This document shows positions 1-9,479 of a stretch of 64,000 bases of DNA, in pieces. Both the position numbers and the translations under genes were made by a program. Positions within the stretch are counted from its first letter, which is position 1. Each line of letters opens with the position of its first letter. This stretch comes from Epiperipatus broadwayi (taxonomy: Eukaryota; Onychophora; Udeonychophora; Euonychophora; Peripatidae): contig JAQFVV010012394.1 of NCBI GenBank assembly GCA_028023455.1, forward strand, positions 23,580,900-23,644,899, given 5' to 3'. The notes under the pieces were generated by a model. That model made no database searches. It saw nothing but the letters and a program-made list of their open reading frames with translations, and was not told the DNA's origin.

Positions 1-113
1 AATAACATTTCCATCCAATTGAAAAAAACACACCCTCTCCCCAAGCTGTAACCTTTAAACTGTGCGAATTGGGAAAATGTATTTGCTGCGTTAACATACA
101 TGCTGTACTGCGA

Positions 114-190
114 CGCGACATAGCGGCCTGCAATCTGTAGTACAACATAAAAGGTTGTATTATAGAAAACGCGGGTTCGAATGTGTCGGC
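114..190 (+). repeat. tRNA-like SINE head
   Basis: A GC-richer patch in AT-rich DNA carries a B-box-like GGGTTCGAATG (172-182). An A-box-like TAGCGGCCTG lies about 50 bases upstream, and CGACA/TGTCG ends could pair as an acceptor stem. The anticodon arm does not fold like a working tRNA, so a tRNA-derived SINE head is more likely than a tRNA gene. Confidence 0.4.
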
Positions 191-394
191 CGCGGAAACG
201 GCATTTTTATGTGTTTTAGCACGAAAACAGCGCCATCCAATGGGATATGTCGGTTCATCGACGATAACTTCGACAATAAAATCATTTGATTACTGTTATT
301 ATTCATGATTAGATTAGTTTCAGTTATATTTACACTTACTTTTTACTTTCTCTCAAAATGTGGATCCTGCAGCATGGGGAAATGAGTTCGTATT

Positions 395-600
395 TTTTTT
401 CATGTGGAGATGATAATCTGGATGAGGAGATGATAATCTGGACCAACTGATGAGAGCTGGTTTATCATGAAATATATATACTGGTGATTATTTATCTTTT
501 CTATATGTGTGTGTGATCAAGTGTGTCAGCAGTATGAGATAGGGTGGTTAGTTGAGGGTCGTTTGGAAGTCTGAGTTCAAACCCTCTATATATTACATAA
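395..600 (+). repeat. Hammerhead/tRNA-like composite repeat, copy 1
   Basis: This dispersed repeat has a hammerhead-like fold (433-491) followed by a pol III-like region with B-box GAGTTCAAACCCTC at 573-586 and a TA-rich tail. The same order occurs at 47390-47720, 47890-48110 (minus) and 48110-48400. A 16-base piece of the stem I strand (GAGATGATAATCTGGA) is duplicated in tandem just upstream. Confidence 0.65.
433..491 (+). ncRNA. Hammerhead-ribozyme-like motif, copy 1
   Basis: The core CTGATGA is at 447-453 and GAAA at 469-472. Flanks pair as stem I: 433-438 with 486-491 (6 bp) and 442-445 with 482-485 (4 bp), with a three-base bulge TGG between, as in type-I hammerheads. Stem III would be only 3 bp (ATA/TAT) with A at the cleavage position (480). 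Stem II (454-468) is degraded and the pair next to the core is A-C, so activity is doubtful. Confidence 0.55.
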
Positions 601-662
601 TTAAGTGAAAATTTTTGATGCAAAATGGTTAGATTTTATTTACTTCAATATTTTTTTTTTAG

Positions 663-796
663 AAGATAAAGACTTTATGGTGAAAAAACGTCAAGAAGTA
701 TGGAAATTAACTCAAGAAGAAGTTGAAAACAAAAGGCAAGAAATGGCTAAAAAAAAACGTGACGATCAGAGTTTTACTGTTCACCAACAAATGAGG
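663..796 (+). CDS. DNAAF4: DNAAF4 exon: charged helix after the CS domain
   Basis: The first DNAAF4 exon in the window encodes about 45 residues rich in Lys, Glu, Arg and Gln (…VKKRQEVWKLTQEEVENK…). They match the predicted helical segment just after the CS domain, where human DNAAF4 has a similar Arg/Lys/Glu-rich run. The acceptor is a T-tract ending in AG at 661-662; the donor GT is at 797-798. The first two bases finish a codon begun in an unseen upstream exon, and the exon ends in phase 0. The open frame running upstream to 605 is intronic and not part of the protein. Confidence 0.88.
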
Positions 797-924
797 GTAA
801 CAATTTAGATTCAATTTGTTTTGAAAATATTGTACGATTATATTTGGAAAAGTCTTACTATTAAATTTGTTTGTTGTATTATAATTAAAAATTTCATTAC
901 CTTATGACAGATGTTTTACATGAC

Positions 925-1465
925 ATGATCACCAGTTCTTATGCTTGCTCATAGCTGTTATTAAAACAAGCATAACTCTCCATACAATAGTGCCTCTCAG
1001 TGCAAGCCAGAGTAATCAGTGGATGCCAGAAGGCTTGTGCATAAAATCCCTATCTATTGCCTACTCATCCAATATCCCCAGATTAGCTTCTGGCTTGTGG
1101 CCTTCATTAGTGAAGAGCCTTGGATCTGAGAGCACTGCACCTAAATCTTAGGATCTAATGCAACCCTCCGTCAGCCACCTTTTATTTCTGATTAACTACA
1201 AAAGTATGAGAACAAAATTGAAAACATAGTTTTGTACTTAAGCAGAAATAAAAGGTGGTTGCTGGAGGGTTGCATTAGATCCTAAGATCTAGGTGCAGTG
1301 CTCTCAGATCCAAGGTTCCTCACTGATAAAGGCCACAAGCCAGAAACTAGTCTGGGGATATTGGATGAGTAGGCAATAGATAGAGATTTTATGCATAAAC
1401 CTTCCTGCATCCATTGATTACTCTCGATTGCAGTGAGTGGCGCTACTGTACAGAGAGTTTTGCCT
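925..1465. repeat. Family A palindrome, longest copy
   Basis: Two arms of about 240 bases (925-1165 and 1235-1465) are near-perfect inverted repeats around a 65-base spacer. Arms contain the family landmarks CAAGCATAACTCTCC, TGTGCATAAAATCCCTATCT and TACTCATCCAATATCCCCAG. Shorter copies elsewhere lack central parts of the same arms. The outer left side extends into TGATCACCAGTTCTTATGC, the asymmetric tail of the family. Confidence 0.85.
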
Positions 1466-1508
1466 TTGTGAAATCATTGCATTTGTTATATAACATTATA
1501 GTTTAGCT

Positions 1509-1822
1509 ATTCAACACAAAAATTTTAAAGTTCTAATATGTCTAGATCATGAATTATGACATGAAATTTGACAGTATGTTTCGTATCTCAAACTACAATG
1601 GAAAATGCACTAAAAATTAAATTTTTAAATTGGTTAAATTATACTATGTATGGCAGTTAAGCCATGAGGGCCCAAGAACACATTTTAAAAAGTGTTCAAG
1701 ATTTCTTGATGACAGGAAGAATATTGAAGATGATACACAAAGATATGAAACATCATGATCACATTTCATGTCATAATTCATGATCCAGATGCCTTGGCAT
1801 TTTAAAATTTTTGTGGTGAATA
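1509..1822 (+). mobile_element. Mariner-derived non-autonomous element, copy 1
   Basis: Terminal inverted repeats (TTCAACACAAAAATTTTAAAG and its complement near 1800-1820) are flanked by TA on both sides, the Tc1/mariner target. The interior on the plus strand still reads as decayed mariner transposase N-terminus: ATGGAAAATGC… start, then a frame giving QDFLDDRKNIEDD, matching the HTH-linker of mariner (…WFKRFKDGREDIEDD). The catalytic domain is absent. Confidence 0.75.
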
Positions 1823-2242
1823 GTAAAACGACATAGCAATATAATACATGTGTTGATTTAGAGGTGGCACTGCTGTTAATTTGGAGAGAGACCCAATCAT
1901 CTTTTCACTGAATACAATGGATATATATGGATTTTTTACACTAAAAGAAATAATCCCCCTCTTTTTTTTTAAAAAAAAAAAACAGTATTTAGAGTATATG
2001 TATTTGCAGGAAAACTTCATTTTGTTGAGTGTCTATGTGCAATATTTAAAAGAAACATCAATATTGAGTGTTAGGTTTAAAAAAAGCCAGATATAGCTAC
2101 ACTTATTACACACATGTTGTGTGCAGTTACACATATGTACTAATTAGTGATTCATTCTAAAACTGAAACAGATCCAATTAATACTTAATAAGATTTTTGC
2201 AGCATTTAATAATCTTTTGAAATTGATTATAGACATTACATG

Positions 2243-2519
2243 AATATGAGAAAGGCAACTCTCCATACATTAGCACCACTCAGTGCAAGCCAGAGTAATC
2301 AATGGATGCCAGATGCTTGTGCATAAAATCCCTTAGGGATTACTCTGGCTTGCACTGAGTGCTAGGGATTTTATGCACAAGCCTTCTGGCATCCATTGAT
2401 TACTCCGGCTTGCACTGGGTGGCACTACTGTATGGAGAGTTTTACCTGTTTAAAAACAGTTATGAGCAAGCATAAGAAATGGTGATCATGTGACATTTAC
2501 TGGTTTAATATGAGAAAGG
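2243..2519. repeat. Family A palindrome, 251 bp copy with 13 bp TSD
   Basis: The element occupies 2256-2506 and is flanked by AATATGAGAAAGG at 2243-2255 and 2507-2519. Inner arms are shortened relative to 925-1465. The right end carries the asymmetric tail ending …TGATCATGTGACATTTACTGG. Confidence 0.8.
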
Positions 2520-3643
2520 ACCTAGTGGCACGAAGAAAGGGACAAATGTAATTTTTTAGATAATTTACCATTTAAGAGTTAAATTGATATTAAAAAAATT
2601 GTGTAAAAAAATAAAATATTTTTATTACAATATAAATGATTAAATTGTTTATTCTGTAATAAATCATAACTAAGTTACTTGATATATCATCTGATGATTT
2701 TTTTTTACATTTTAGTTTTACAGATAAAGACAGTTTTTGATAAATATTTGTTAGAAGAAATAATTATTAATGTTTTGATTAATGATTTCTCTTTTCAAAA
2801 AATTGATCAGTGAATGAATAAAATTAATATACAAAAAGTGTCATTTTTTGAAATTATGTATTTTATTTAATGTGTAAAGCCATTTATACGTAAAATATTA
2901 ATAAAAATCTATAGAAGTATGTAACTATATCATTGTGTAATAATAGGTATCTTTTTGTTATGTTTTGGTTTCCATGTTCAGTAATTTGATATTTAATATC
3001 TTTTTTAGGACTCAATAAAGTCGTCTCCCCCCCCCCCCCAAATAGCAGAAATATAATAATTTTTTAAATTCTAAAATGTATATATTTTATTTTTAAAATT
3101 GCGTAATTTTATTTAATAAGTGTTAAACACAATCTATTAAATTAAAATTTATTATAGGTTATCAATACCTACATATTTAACAATTCCATAAAAAATGTGA
3201 CAATGTGCAAACATATCATTAAAATCTCACTAAGTTATGAAAAAGGATTGTAAGGAACTGGATAGAATTATAAAAATCACTTTATACATTGATTCTTTGT
3301 ATAATCTTGCTATGTATTTGAAAAACTAAAATCACATAATTAATTATTTCTATTTATACAAACACCACTATCCATTTATTTTCATTTCCTTAAGTCAATC
3401 TTTTTCTCCAAATTCTTCTTTTTTATCTTTTCTTTTGGGATGCTTTTATTTTTATTTTAAAATTCCAACTTTCTCATTTCCTATACTTCAAATTATATTG
3501 TAACATTTAAGAATATGAATTATTTTAAATAATATTAAATCCTCAAAAATGTTCAACAATGACTAAATCATGGAAAACATGATTAAAAAAATATCTCAAC
3601 AAAACCTCTATTTGAAAACATTATTGTTAGTTATTAATGAAAA
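2520..3643. other. Intron stretch without recognised features
   Basis: AT-rich intronic DNA with a C10+ tract near 3026-3039. No coding or repeat signature was recognised. Confidence 0.5.
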
Positions 3644-3805
3644 AATTATGGTACTGTTCTATTAGCTCATGTCAGCCGCTTGATGGTATTATTTATATAA
3701 AAACACATAAATATGCTGTCCAGTAATGTTATATATCTGTGTTTTTGCATAGCATCAATGCCATCAAGTGGCTGGCATGAGCTAATAGAACAGTACCAAA
3801 ATTAT
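3644..3805. repeat. Palindromic MITE, about 160 bp
   Basis: Inverted arms of about 45 bases (AAATTATGGTACTGTTCTAT… and complement) surround a 70-base centre. No transposase is seen; superfamily unknown. Confidence 0.75.
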
Positions 3806-4742
3806 TTTAGTAGTTTTATATTGTATGTTTATTTGTTGAATTATGTAGGGGCAACTGTACCCACTGTCTCAAAATCCACTGATTCATCTAGCTGCTACCC
3901 CCGCCCCCTTCAAAAAAGTAGGGAAAAAATGAAATGTTAATTTTTCATTTCACATTGTAAACATTATGCATTACTGCAATCAATTGCAAAATACACGTGA
4001 ATTGCAAAATGACTGCTTTTATTTGGCAATAAACAATGTGGTTAGAATTACTAGGTAATACTTTAATATCATTTTTAATATATCCAGGATCAAACCACAA
4101 TTTTGATGATGGATAATTATATAAATTGTTTAAAGAAACAAACACTAAAGTTTAATAACAAATGTAAGAGCTTATTCATTATAAACAACAATAATATTAG
4201 TACAGTAAGATTAATAGACCAACTGACAATTTTCTAATTGAATACTAGATCAATCGTTCATATCTCAGAAAATAAATAATATATACATATATCTTTATAA
4301 CTGTAGTTCTGTAAGCACTTTACTGCTCACACATATCTCCTGAGTTAGTTTAATTTCATTTGGACTGTTAATATTGGTTCACTCTGCACAATTAGTTTTC
4401 AATCTATACTTATGAGTCTCTAACTTCCTCTTTCTCTCTATTAAAAGTTTCTCTCTTCATTAGAAGTTCTAAAGGCATTTTAAAAATTTTGCTAATTTGC
4501 ATAATGTTAGATTTTATTGATATGAAATTAGCATGTTGCTTCTTGCTGTAAATATTCCTTTTCTGCATATTATTATTTCTACAGTATTTTTTTTTTCTAT
4601 TATACAATACTTTGTTTTTTTAATTATTTTTATTTGTATTGTAATTTGTATATACAATTTTTTTTAAATATTTGTATGAGTTGTAAATAATCACACATAT
4701 ACACAAAAGTATATAATTACTGAGATTTAAAATTTATTATTA

Positions 4743-5026
4743 GGCTAGTGATAATCTCTAATCTCATAAATGATTAGTAACAGTCATTAATATACATATC
4801 TAAAGTGGATGGTATCAAAGTTATAAGTGCAGAAAGTTTGACCCTTGTAAATTAAATTGTAACTATTTAATATATTAATTCTTAATAGAAGTTTAACACT
4901 TATATCTGGGTTATGATAATCTCTAGTCTAATACATGATTAGTAACAATCATTAATATACTTATCTAAAGTGAATGGTGTCAAAGTTATGAGTGCAGAAA
5001 GTTTGAAACTTGTAAATCATAGTGTA
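4743..5026 (+). repeat. Imperfect tandem duplication, period about 170 bp
   Basis: Units at 4743-4855 and 4912-5025 share TGATTAGTAACARTCATTAA and GTGCAGAAAGTTTGA at about 90 percent identity. The second copy ends in a (TA)n run. Confidence 0.75.
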
Positions 5027-5794
5027 ATATATATATATATATATATTATATTTGAAGTATTATAATATATAAACTGGGCTGTGTTTGGGTGATCATAATT
5101 TCTTATATATATGCATAATCAGAACTATACAAACATTTTATTTTTTTTATTAATTATTTTTGTTATTATTTTAATATGTGCATGTAATTTTAAAATTAAA
5201 GTATATTATATGTTTATGTATGTACTATTTTTACTCATTATATTGCATTTATTCATGAATCCATGACATCCATTCAGAGCCACCAAACCATGAATGTTAG
5301 TATTTATCCTAATTGTTTGGATTGATCACACTCATTGTCATTCCAAAAAGGAGATTGTAAGCACTCACACAAGCCAATTGTTAAATTTTGAAAATCGTAT
5401 ATTGTTTATATTAAACTAATATAATATATAACTTATCTAGTATATATAATAATTTAAACTAATATAATATAATTAAATAAATGTAAAAACCTATGATTAA
5501 CGTTTATATTGATCTACATAACATAATAAAAAGCAGAATCAAATTCTTATGCTATGTAAAGCTATTTCTGGAAAATGTAAGAATAAGTCTACATATGTGG
5601 AATGTGGTTTGTATTTTTAAGATCCCCAGTAAAAGAGATGCCAAATAATAGGCCTATATGACTGATTCTAATATTTACTGCCAATTACAACTAAGATTTT
5701 TTTAGGTACATTATTAAAATCCATTACTGCTATTTGCAATGCTTCAATGTCACATGACTTTTAACAGTAACTATTCGATTTCCTTGTGTATTTT

Positions 5795-5880
5795 AGCTTA
5801 GTAGTAGAGTAATGGATTTGAAATCTGAAGGTTCCAAGATTGGAGCTCATTTGGTCACTTCTTTTGCTCAAACATTACAA
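5795..5880 (+). repeat. Possible tRNA-like SINE remnant
   Basis: TAGTAGTAGAGTAATGG resembles an A-box, and AGGTTCCAAGATTGGAGCT a B-box region about 35 bases on. Too degraded for a family call. Confidence 0.25.
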
Positions 5881-6578
5881 ATAATTTCTCTGATGAATTT
5901 TTGCTCCATGAATTAATGCAATGTTGGAACAATGGATTCAAAAGCTTAAATTTCTCAGGTTGAAGCTCAGTCTAGTGGGTTCAGTGTTTGAGCATCACAT
6001 GACCTTCTGAACAATTAAGAACTCAGATATAAAAGCCATCCTTTCATGATCTCTTTTTTAAATTGTTGGGATAAGTTACATGGCTCAAAATACGAAAATC
6101 TCCATTATCCAGCAATGACAAAGGGAATAATGGTTCCAACACAATTGAAATAAAACAACTATTTCCTGTGTTGGGACCATTATTAATTATTGAAAAGAAC
6201 ATTATGGACAAATTTATGTTTGACCATTGTTAAGGATGATAAAGAGAAGTGTTGGTATTATCAGTTTTGTATATGAAAAGATAAAATGACACTTGAGAGG
6301 TTAATCTATAAAAGTCAATGTGTTTTAGTGTTGATTGGGTTTTCCTACACATCTGCAGTGGAGTAAAAATAAGCTTGCATTCAATATATTTTTTTTATCT
6401 AAATTTTTTAAAACTCGCTTTACAAATATAACTAATTATTTATTACTGTTTTCATTTAGTGTAATTTACTGTAATATACATATACAAATAAAATGTCAAT
6501 TAATAAGTATTGTAATAACAATAAAAATATATATATATATATAATGGTGATTAGCTATTATACAGTCTTTCAATCCAG

Positions 6579-6817
6579 AGAAGTACTTTTAAAACACTAA
6601 ACATCACATGATCACCATTTCATGCTAGCACATAACTTAGTAAACAGGCAAAAACTCTCCCTATAGTAGTGCCAAAAACTAGTCTGGGGATATTGGATGA
6701 GTAGGCACTAGATAGGGATTTTATGCACAAGCCTTCTGGCATCCATTGATTACTCTGGTTAGCACAAGGTGGCACAACTATATGGAGAGTTTTTCCCTGT
6801 TTACTAGAAGTACTTTT
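6579..6817. repeat. Family A palindrome, 215 bp copy with 12 bp TSD
   Basis: The element 6591-6805 is flanked by AGAAGTACTTTT at 6579-6590 and 6806-6817. Its left end begins AAAACACTAAACATCACATG, matching the complement of the tail of the 2256-2506 copy, which fixes the family boundary. Confidence 0.8.
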
Positions 6818-6821
6818 TGTT

Positions 6822-6978
6822 AATTACTTAACCCTCTTCAACTGCCATTTAAATTCAAAAAATATAACAGAAGCAAACATCAACTCAAAGCCCAGGATTT
6901 CTGAATTTGGATTTGAGTTGACAATGTTTGCTTCCATTATGTTTTTTGAATTTAAATGTCAGTTGAAGAGAGTAAATT
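6822..6978. repeat. Palindromic element, about 155 bp
   Basis: Arms starting ACTTAACCCTCTTCAACTGC pair with a complement ending …CAGTTGAAGAGAGTAAAT, with inner AAGCAAACATCAACTCAAA. The spacer is about 20 bases. No coding content. Confidence 0.75.
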
Positions 6979-7048
6979 CTCTATGATTGAAAGACAGTAT
7001 ATAATAGTTAACCATTATTATATATTTTTTATTGTTTTATAATACCAG

Positions 7049-7301
7049 AAAGAGCAAAAGGAGAGAGAAAGAATTGAACTTGAGAAAAAATGTGCAAGAG
7101 AAGAAACCATGAAAGATGTAGAGGATTTGAAGCATAAATTAGATAGAACAAATGATGTAGAGAATAACTTATCAATTGTTAAAAAAGAACTTAAAAAAAT
7201 GGATTTAAATATATCAGAAGAAAACCTGTCTTCAGGATGTTTGACATCAAATCAGGTGACATATAACAAAAGCAACAATGCGAAGAAAATAGTGGGAAAA
7301 G
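7049..7301 (+). CDS. DNAAF4: DNAAF4 exon: coiled-coil/linker region
   Basis: This exon encodes 84 residues plus one base of the next codon. It opens with a highly charged coiled-coil-like stretch (KEQKERERIELEKKC) and then becomes polar and weakly conserved (Asn/Ser/Lys-rich). It corresponds to the variable linker between CS and TPR domains of DNAAF4. The acceptor is …ATACCAG before 7049 and the donor is G|GTAAG after 7301. The frame is continuous with the exon at 663-796 (phase 0) and the exon at 12904 (phase 1). The assignment rests on splice phase and charge pattern more than on residue identity. Confidence 0.85.
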
Positions 7302-7760
7302 GTAAGTTTTAATTAATATATATTAACATATTTTAATTTTTTTAATAACAATAAAATAAAGTTATCATTATTATTTTGCCTTTACAAAAATTTGCATATT
7401 TATAACGAAAGTTTGTGCAACAAATTTATTATGTATATACATGCTGTATCATTTTCTTTATAATGCAAAATGTAGTTATATGAATTAAGAAATAAATAAA
7501 AAATTCATTAGATTATCTCTAATTACTGTTTTTTTATCTTCAAAGTATATATGTAACAATAATTTAATCAATAAATTAACAAGTACACCAATAATGGCTG
7601 ACACCTGTATGCAAAGCTTTAGTTGGCAATACTATATCCCTTTCCGCAATAAAAAAAAATCACTTTATAAAAATTTATCAGTAAGTAAAAATGAAATAAA
7701 ATGTATAAAAACAATAAACATACAAGAAGGGCACAAAAACTACAAAAATAATTTTTTAAA

Positions 7761-7887
7761 AAAGTAATTTATCACATGATCACCATTTCTTATGCAAGCA
7801 CATAACTGTTATTAAAACAGGCAAAACTCTCCGTACAGTAGGCACTACTATATGGAGAGTTTTGCCTGTTTTAATAAAGTAATTTAT
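7761..7887. repeat. Family A palindrome, minimal copy (103 bp)
   Basis: AAAGTAATTTAT at 7761-7772 and 7876-7887 flanks 7773-7875. The element is reduced to the outermost arms (CAGGCAAAACTCTCC…GGAGAGTTTTGCCTG) plus one asymmetric tail on the left. Confidence 0.8.
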
Positions 7888-8711
7888 GTTATTTGGCAGT
7901 AAAACCATTTGCAAATTGCACATTATGTAGTTTTACATCAGTTAATAGATAAACATGTAGTTTTATAAAAACAAAAATATTATATATTTTTTTGATACAA
8001 AATTAAACTAACAATATTTTATTTAGCAAGAAAACCTTTATAAAATATAAACATATTAAATATTATTGGGTAAAGAAATAAAGAGATATTTAAACAAAGA
8101 AAATTGAACTTCTCTAGTTTTCACTAATGAAAATTCTAGAATAATATGTATGTCAAGTTGATCCAAAATATCTCATTCTATTGATATAATGGCAAGATTT
8201 GAAAATCTGTCTTGACTCGTTGTTGAATCCGATTGTTTTCATTATGGAAGGGGATGTGGATATATATAGACAGTCCATTTGGAAGTAAGGTAAGATAATA
8301 ACAATTTACTGTCAGACTTGAACAGCAGCACATACATTGCCCACAATATGATTAAAGCATAGACAAGTTCACATTAGAGCGGGAAGCTTCTAGAACCTAA
8401 GTCAGAGATGAGGCAAATGATCATAGATTCACCAGAAGTGTCGAATACCTACTCATGAGACAAGCTGTCATAGTACAACTGGAAGTGATAGGTAAACTTA
8501 GAATAGTAGCTGAAGACCCTTACAGTAATAATTACATGGCAACTAGATGCTATACCTTGCCAACATTATCAGGGGAAGGTATAACTGTTGTATATATTAT
8601 AAATATGTATTTGTGTATTTATTTTAATCAATATTTAATCATATTTTTACAAATCTGTATTTATTATAATCACAACAATTGTTAAGTGCAAATAGTTTTA
8701 ATAATTTTAAG
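7888..8711. other. Intron stretch; one weak exon-like ORF
   Basis: Mostly AT-rich. The stretch 8320-8580 has less skewed composition and an open plus-strand frame beginning MRQAVIVQLEV at 8455, ending near a GTATAA. It does not match DNAAF4 and is probably a repeat remnant. Confidence 0.3.
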
Positions 8712-9195
8712 GTTAAAAAAGGGCATGCTACAGATCATCATCATCAAACATTATCAATCCACTGCAGGATGAAGGTCTCTCCAAGTTCAATCCATCTTTT
8801 GCGATCTTTAGCTTCTCTTCTCCACATCACCCCTGCACACTTTCTTATTTCATCCATTCATCTCACATGTGGTCTCTTTCTGGGCCTTTTACAATCTCTT
8901 GGAATCCAGTTTAAGATGTCAATTGTCCATCTACTATCATCTCTTCTAGCAATATGACCAGCCCAACTCCACTTCAATCTTTTAATTTTTTCAATGAGGT
9001 CAGTAACACCTGTTTGTTCTCTTACCCATACATTGCATTTTCGATCTCTTCTTGTTACTCCCAACATGCATCTCCATACTTCTCTGAGTGGTCTGAAGTC
9101 TCTGTATTGCTCTTCTATTAAGTGTCCAAGTCTCAGATCCATAAGTAAGAACTGGTAAAACACATTTGTTAAAAACCTTCCTTTTCAAACACATT
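8712..9195 (-). mobile_element. RTE-type LINE, 5'-truncated 3' end
   Basis: The minus strand encodes the RTE reverse transcriptase C-terminus in two frames: PVLTYGSETWTLN, QRLQTTQRS, LKWSWAGHIARRDDSRWTID and WIPRDCKRPRKRPHVRWIDE. The same segment lies at 55300-55735 on the plus strand. The 3' end is next to a GATGATGAT-like tail, usual for RTE. A frameshift lies near 9080. Confidence 0.88.
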
Positions 9196-9479
9196 GTAGG
9201 AAAGTCATTTGAATAAATATACTGAATTATCTGTTATATATCATTTTTAAAGTTAGAAATAAATGGTTGACAATGTAAAATTCCTTTACATAAATTATGT
9301 ATCAATGATTGTTTCATCCTCATGTATAACTTTTTGTCATCAAGATTATAAATAATCTTTATTTTGTGAAATATTTAACAAATACAAAACTAAAATGAAC
9401 TCACAGTTCTTTTAATAAAGTAAATCTATCCTGAAAAGATCCTAATGTTTAATATATTATGTAGGAGCTACTATATTTT

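Larger units (their letters stand above)
6542..7018. repeat. Outer inverted-repeat element containing two others
   Basis: Arms of about 38 bases at 6542-6580 and 6980-7018 (AATGGTGATTAGCTATTATA and complement, AGTCTTTCAATC and complement) enclose a family A copy (6591-6805) and a second palindrome (6822-6978). This nested structure ends 30 bases before a DNAAF4 exon. Confidence 0.7.

Noticed and set aside
114-190. Functional tRNA gene
   Set aside because: A B-box and acceptor-like ends are present, but no proper anticodon arm or spacing; treated as a SINE head.
605-662. ATG-initiated frame ahead of the 663 exon
   Set aside because: The frame runs through a polypyrimidine tract and AG acceptor; the upstream codons are intronic, and DNAAF4 needs an N-terminal CS domain not present here.
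925-1465. CRISPR-like or regulatory repeat array
   Set aside because: The repeats are inverted arms of a mobile palindrome found in many copies, not evenly spaced direct repeats.
2687-2694. CTGATGA as a hammerhead core
   Set aside because: Followed by a T-run with no stem II, no GAAA and no pairing flanks.
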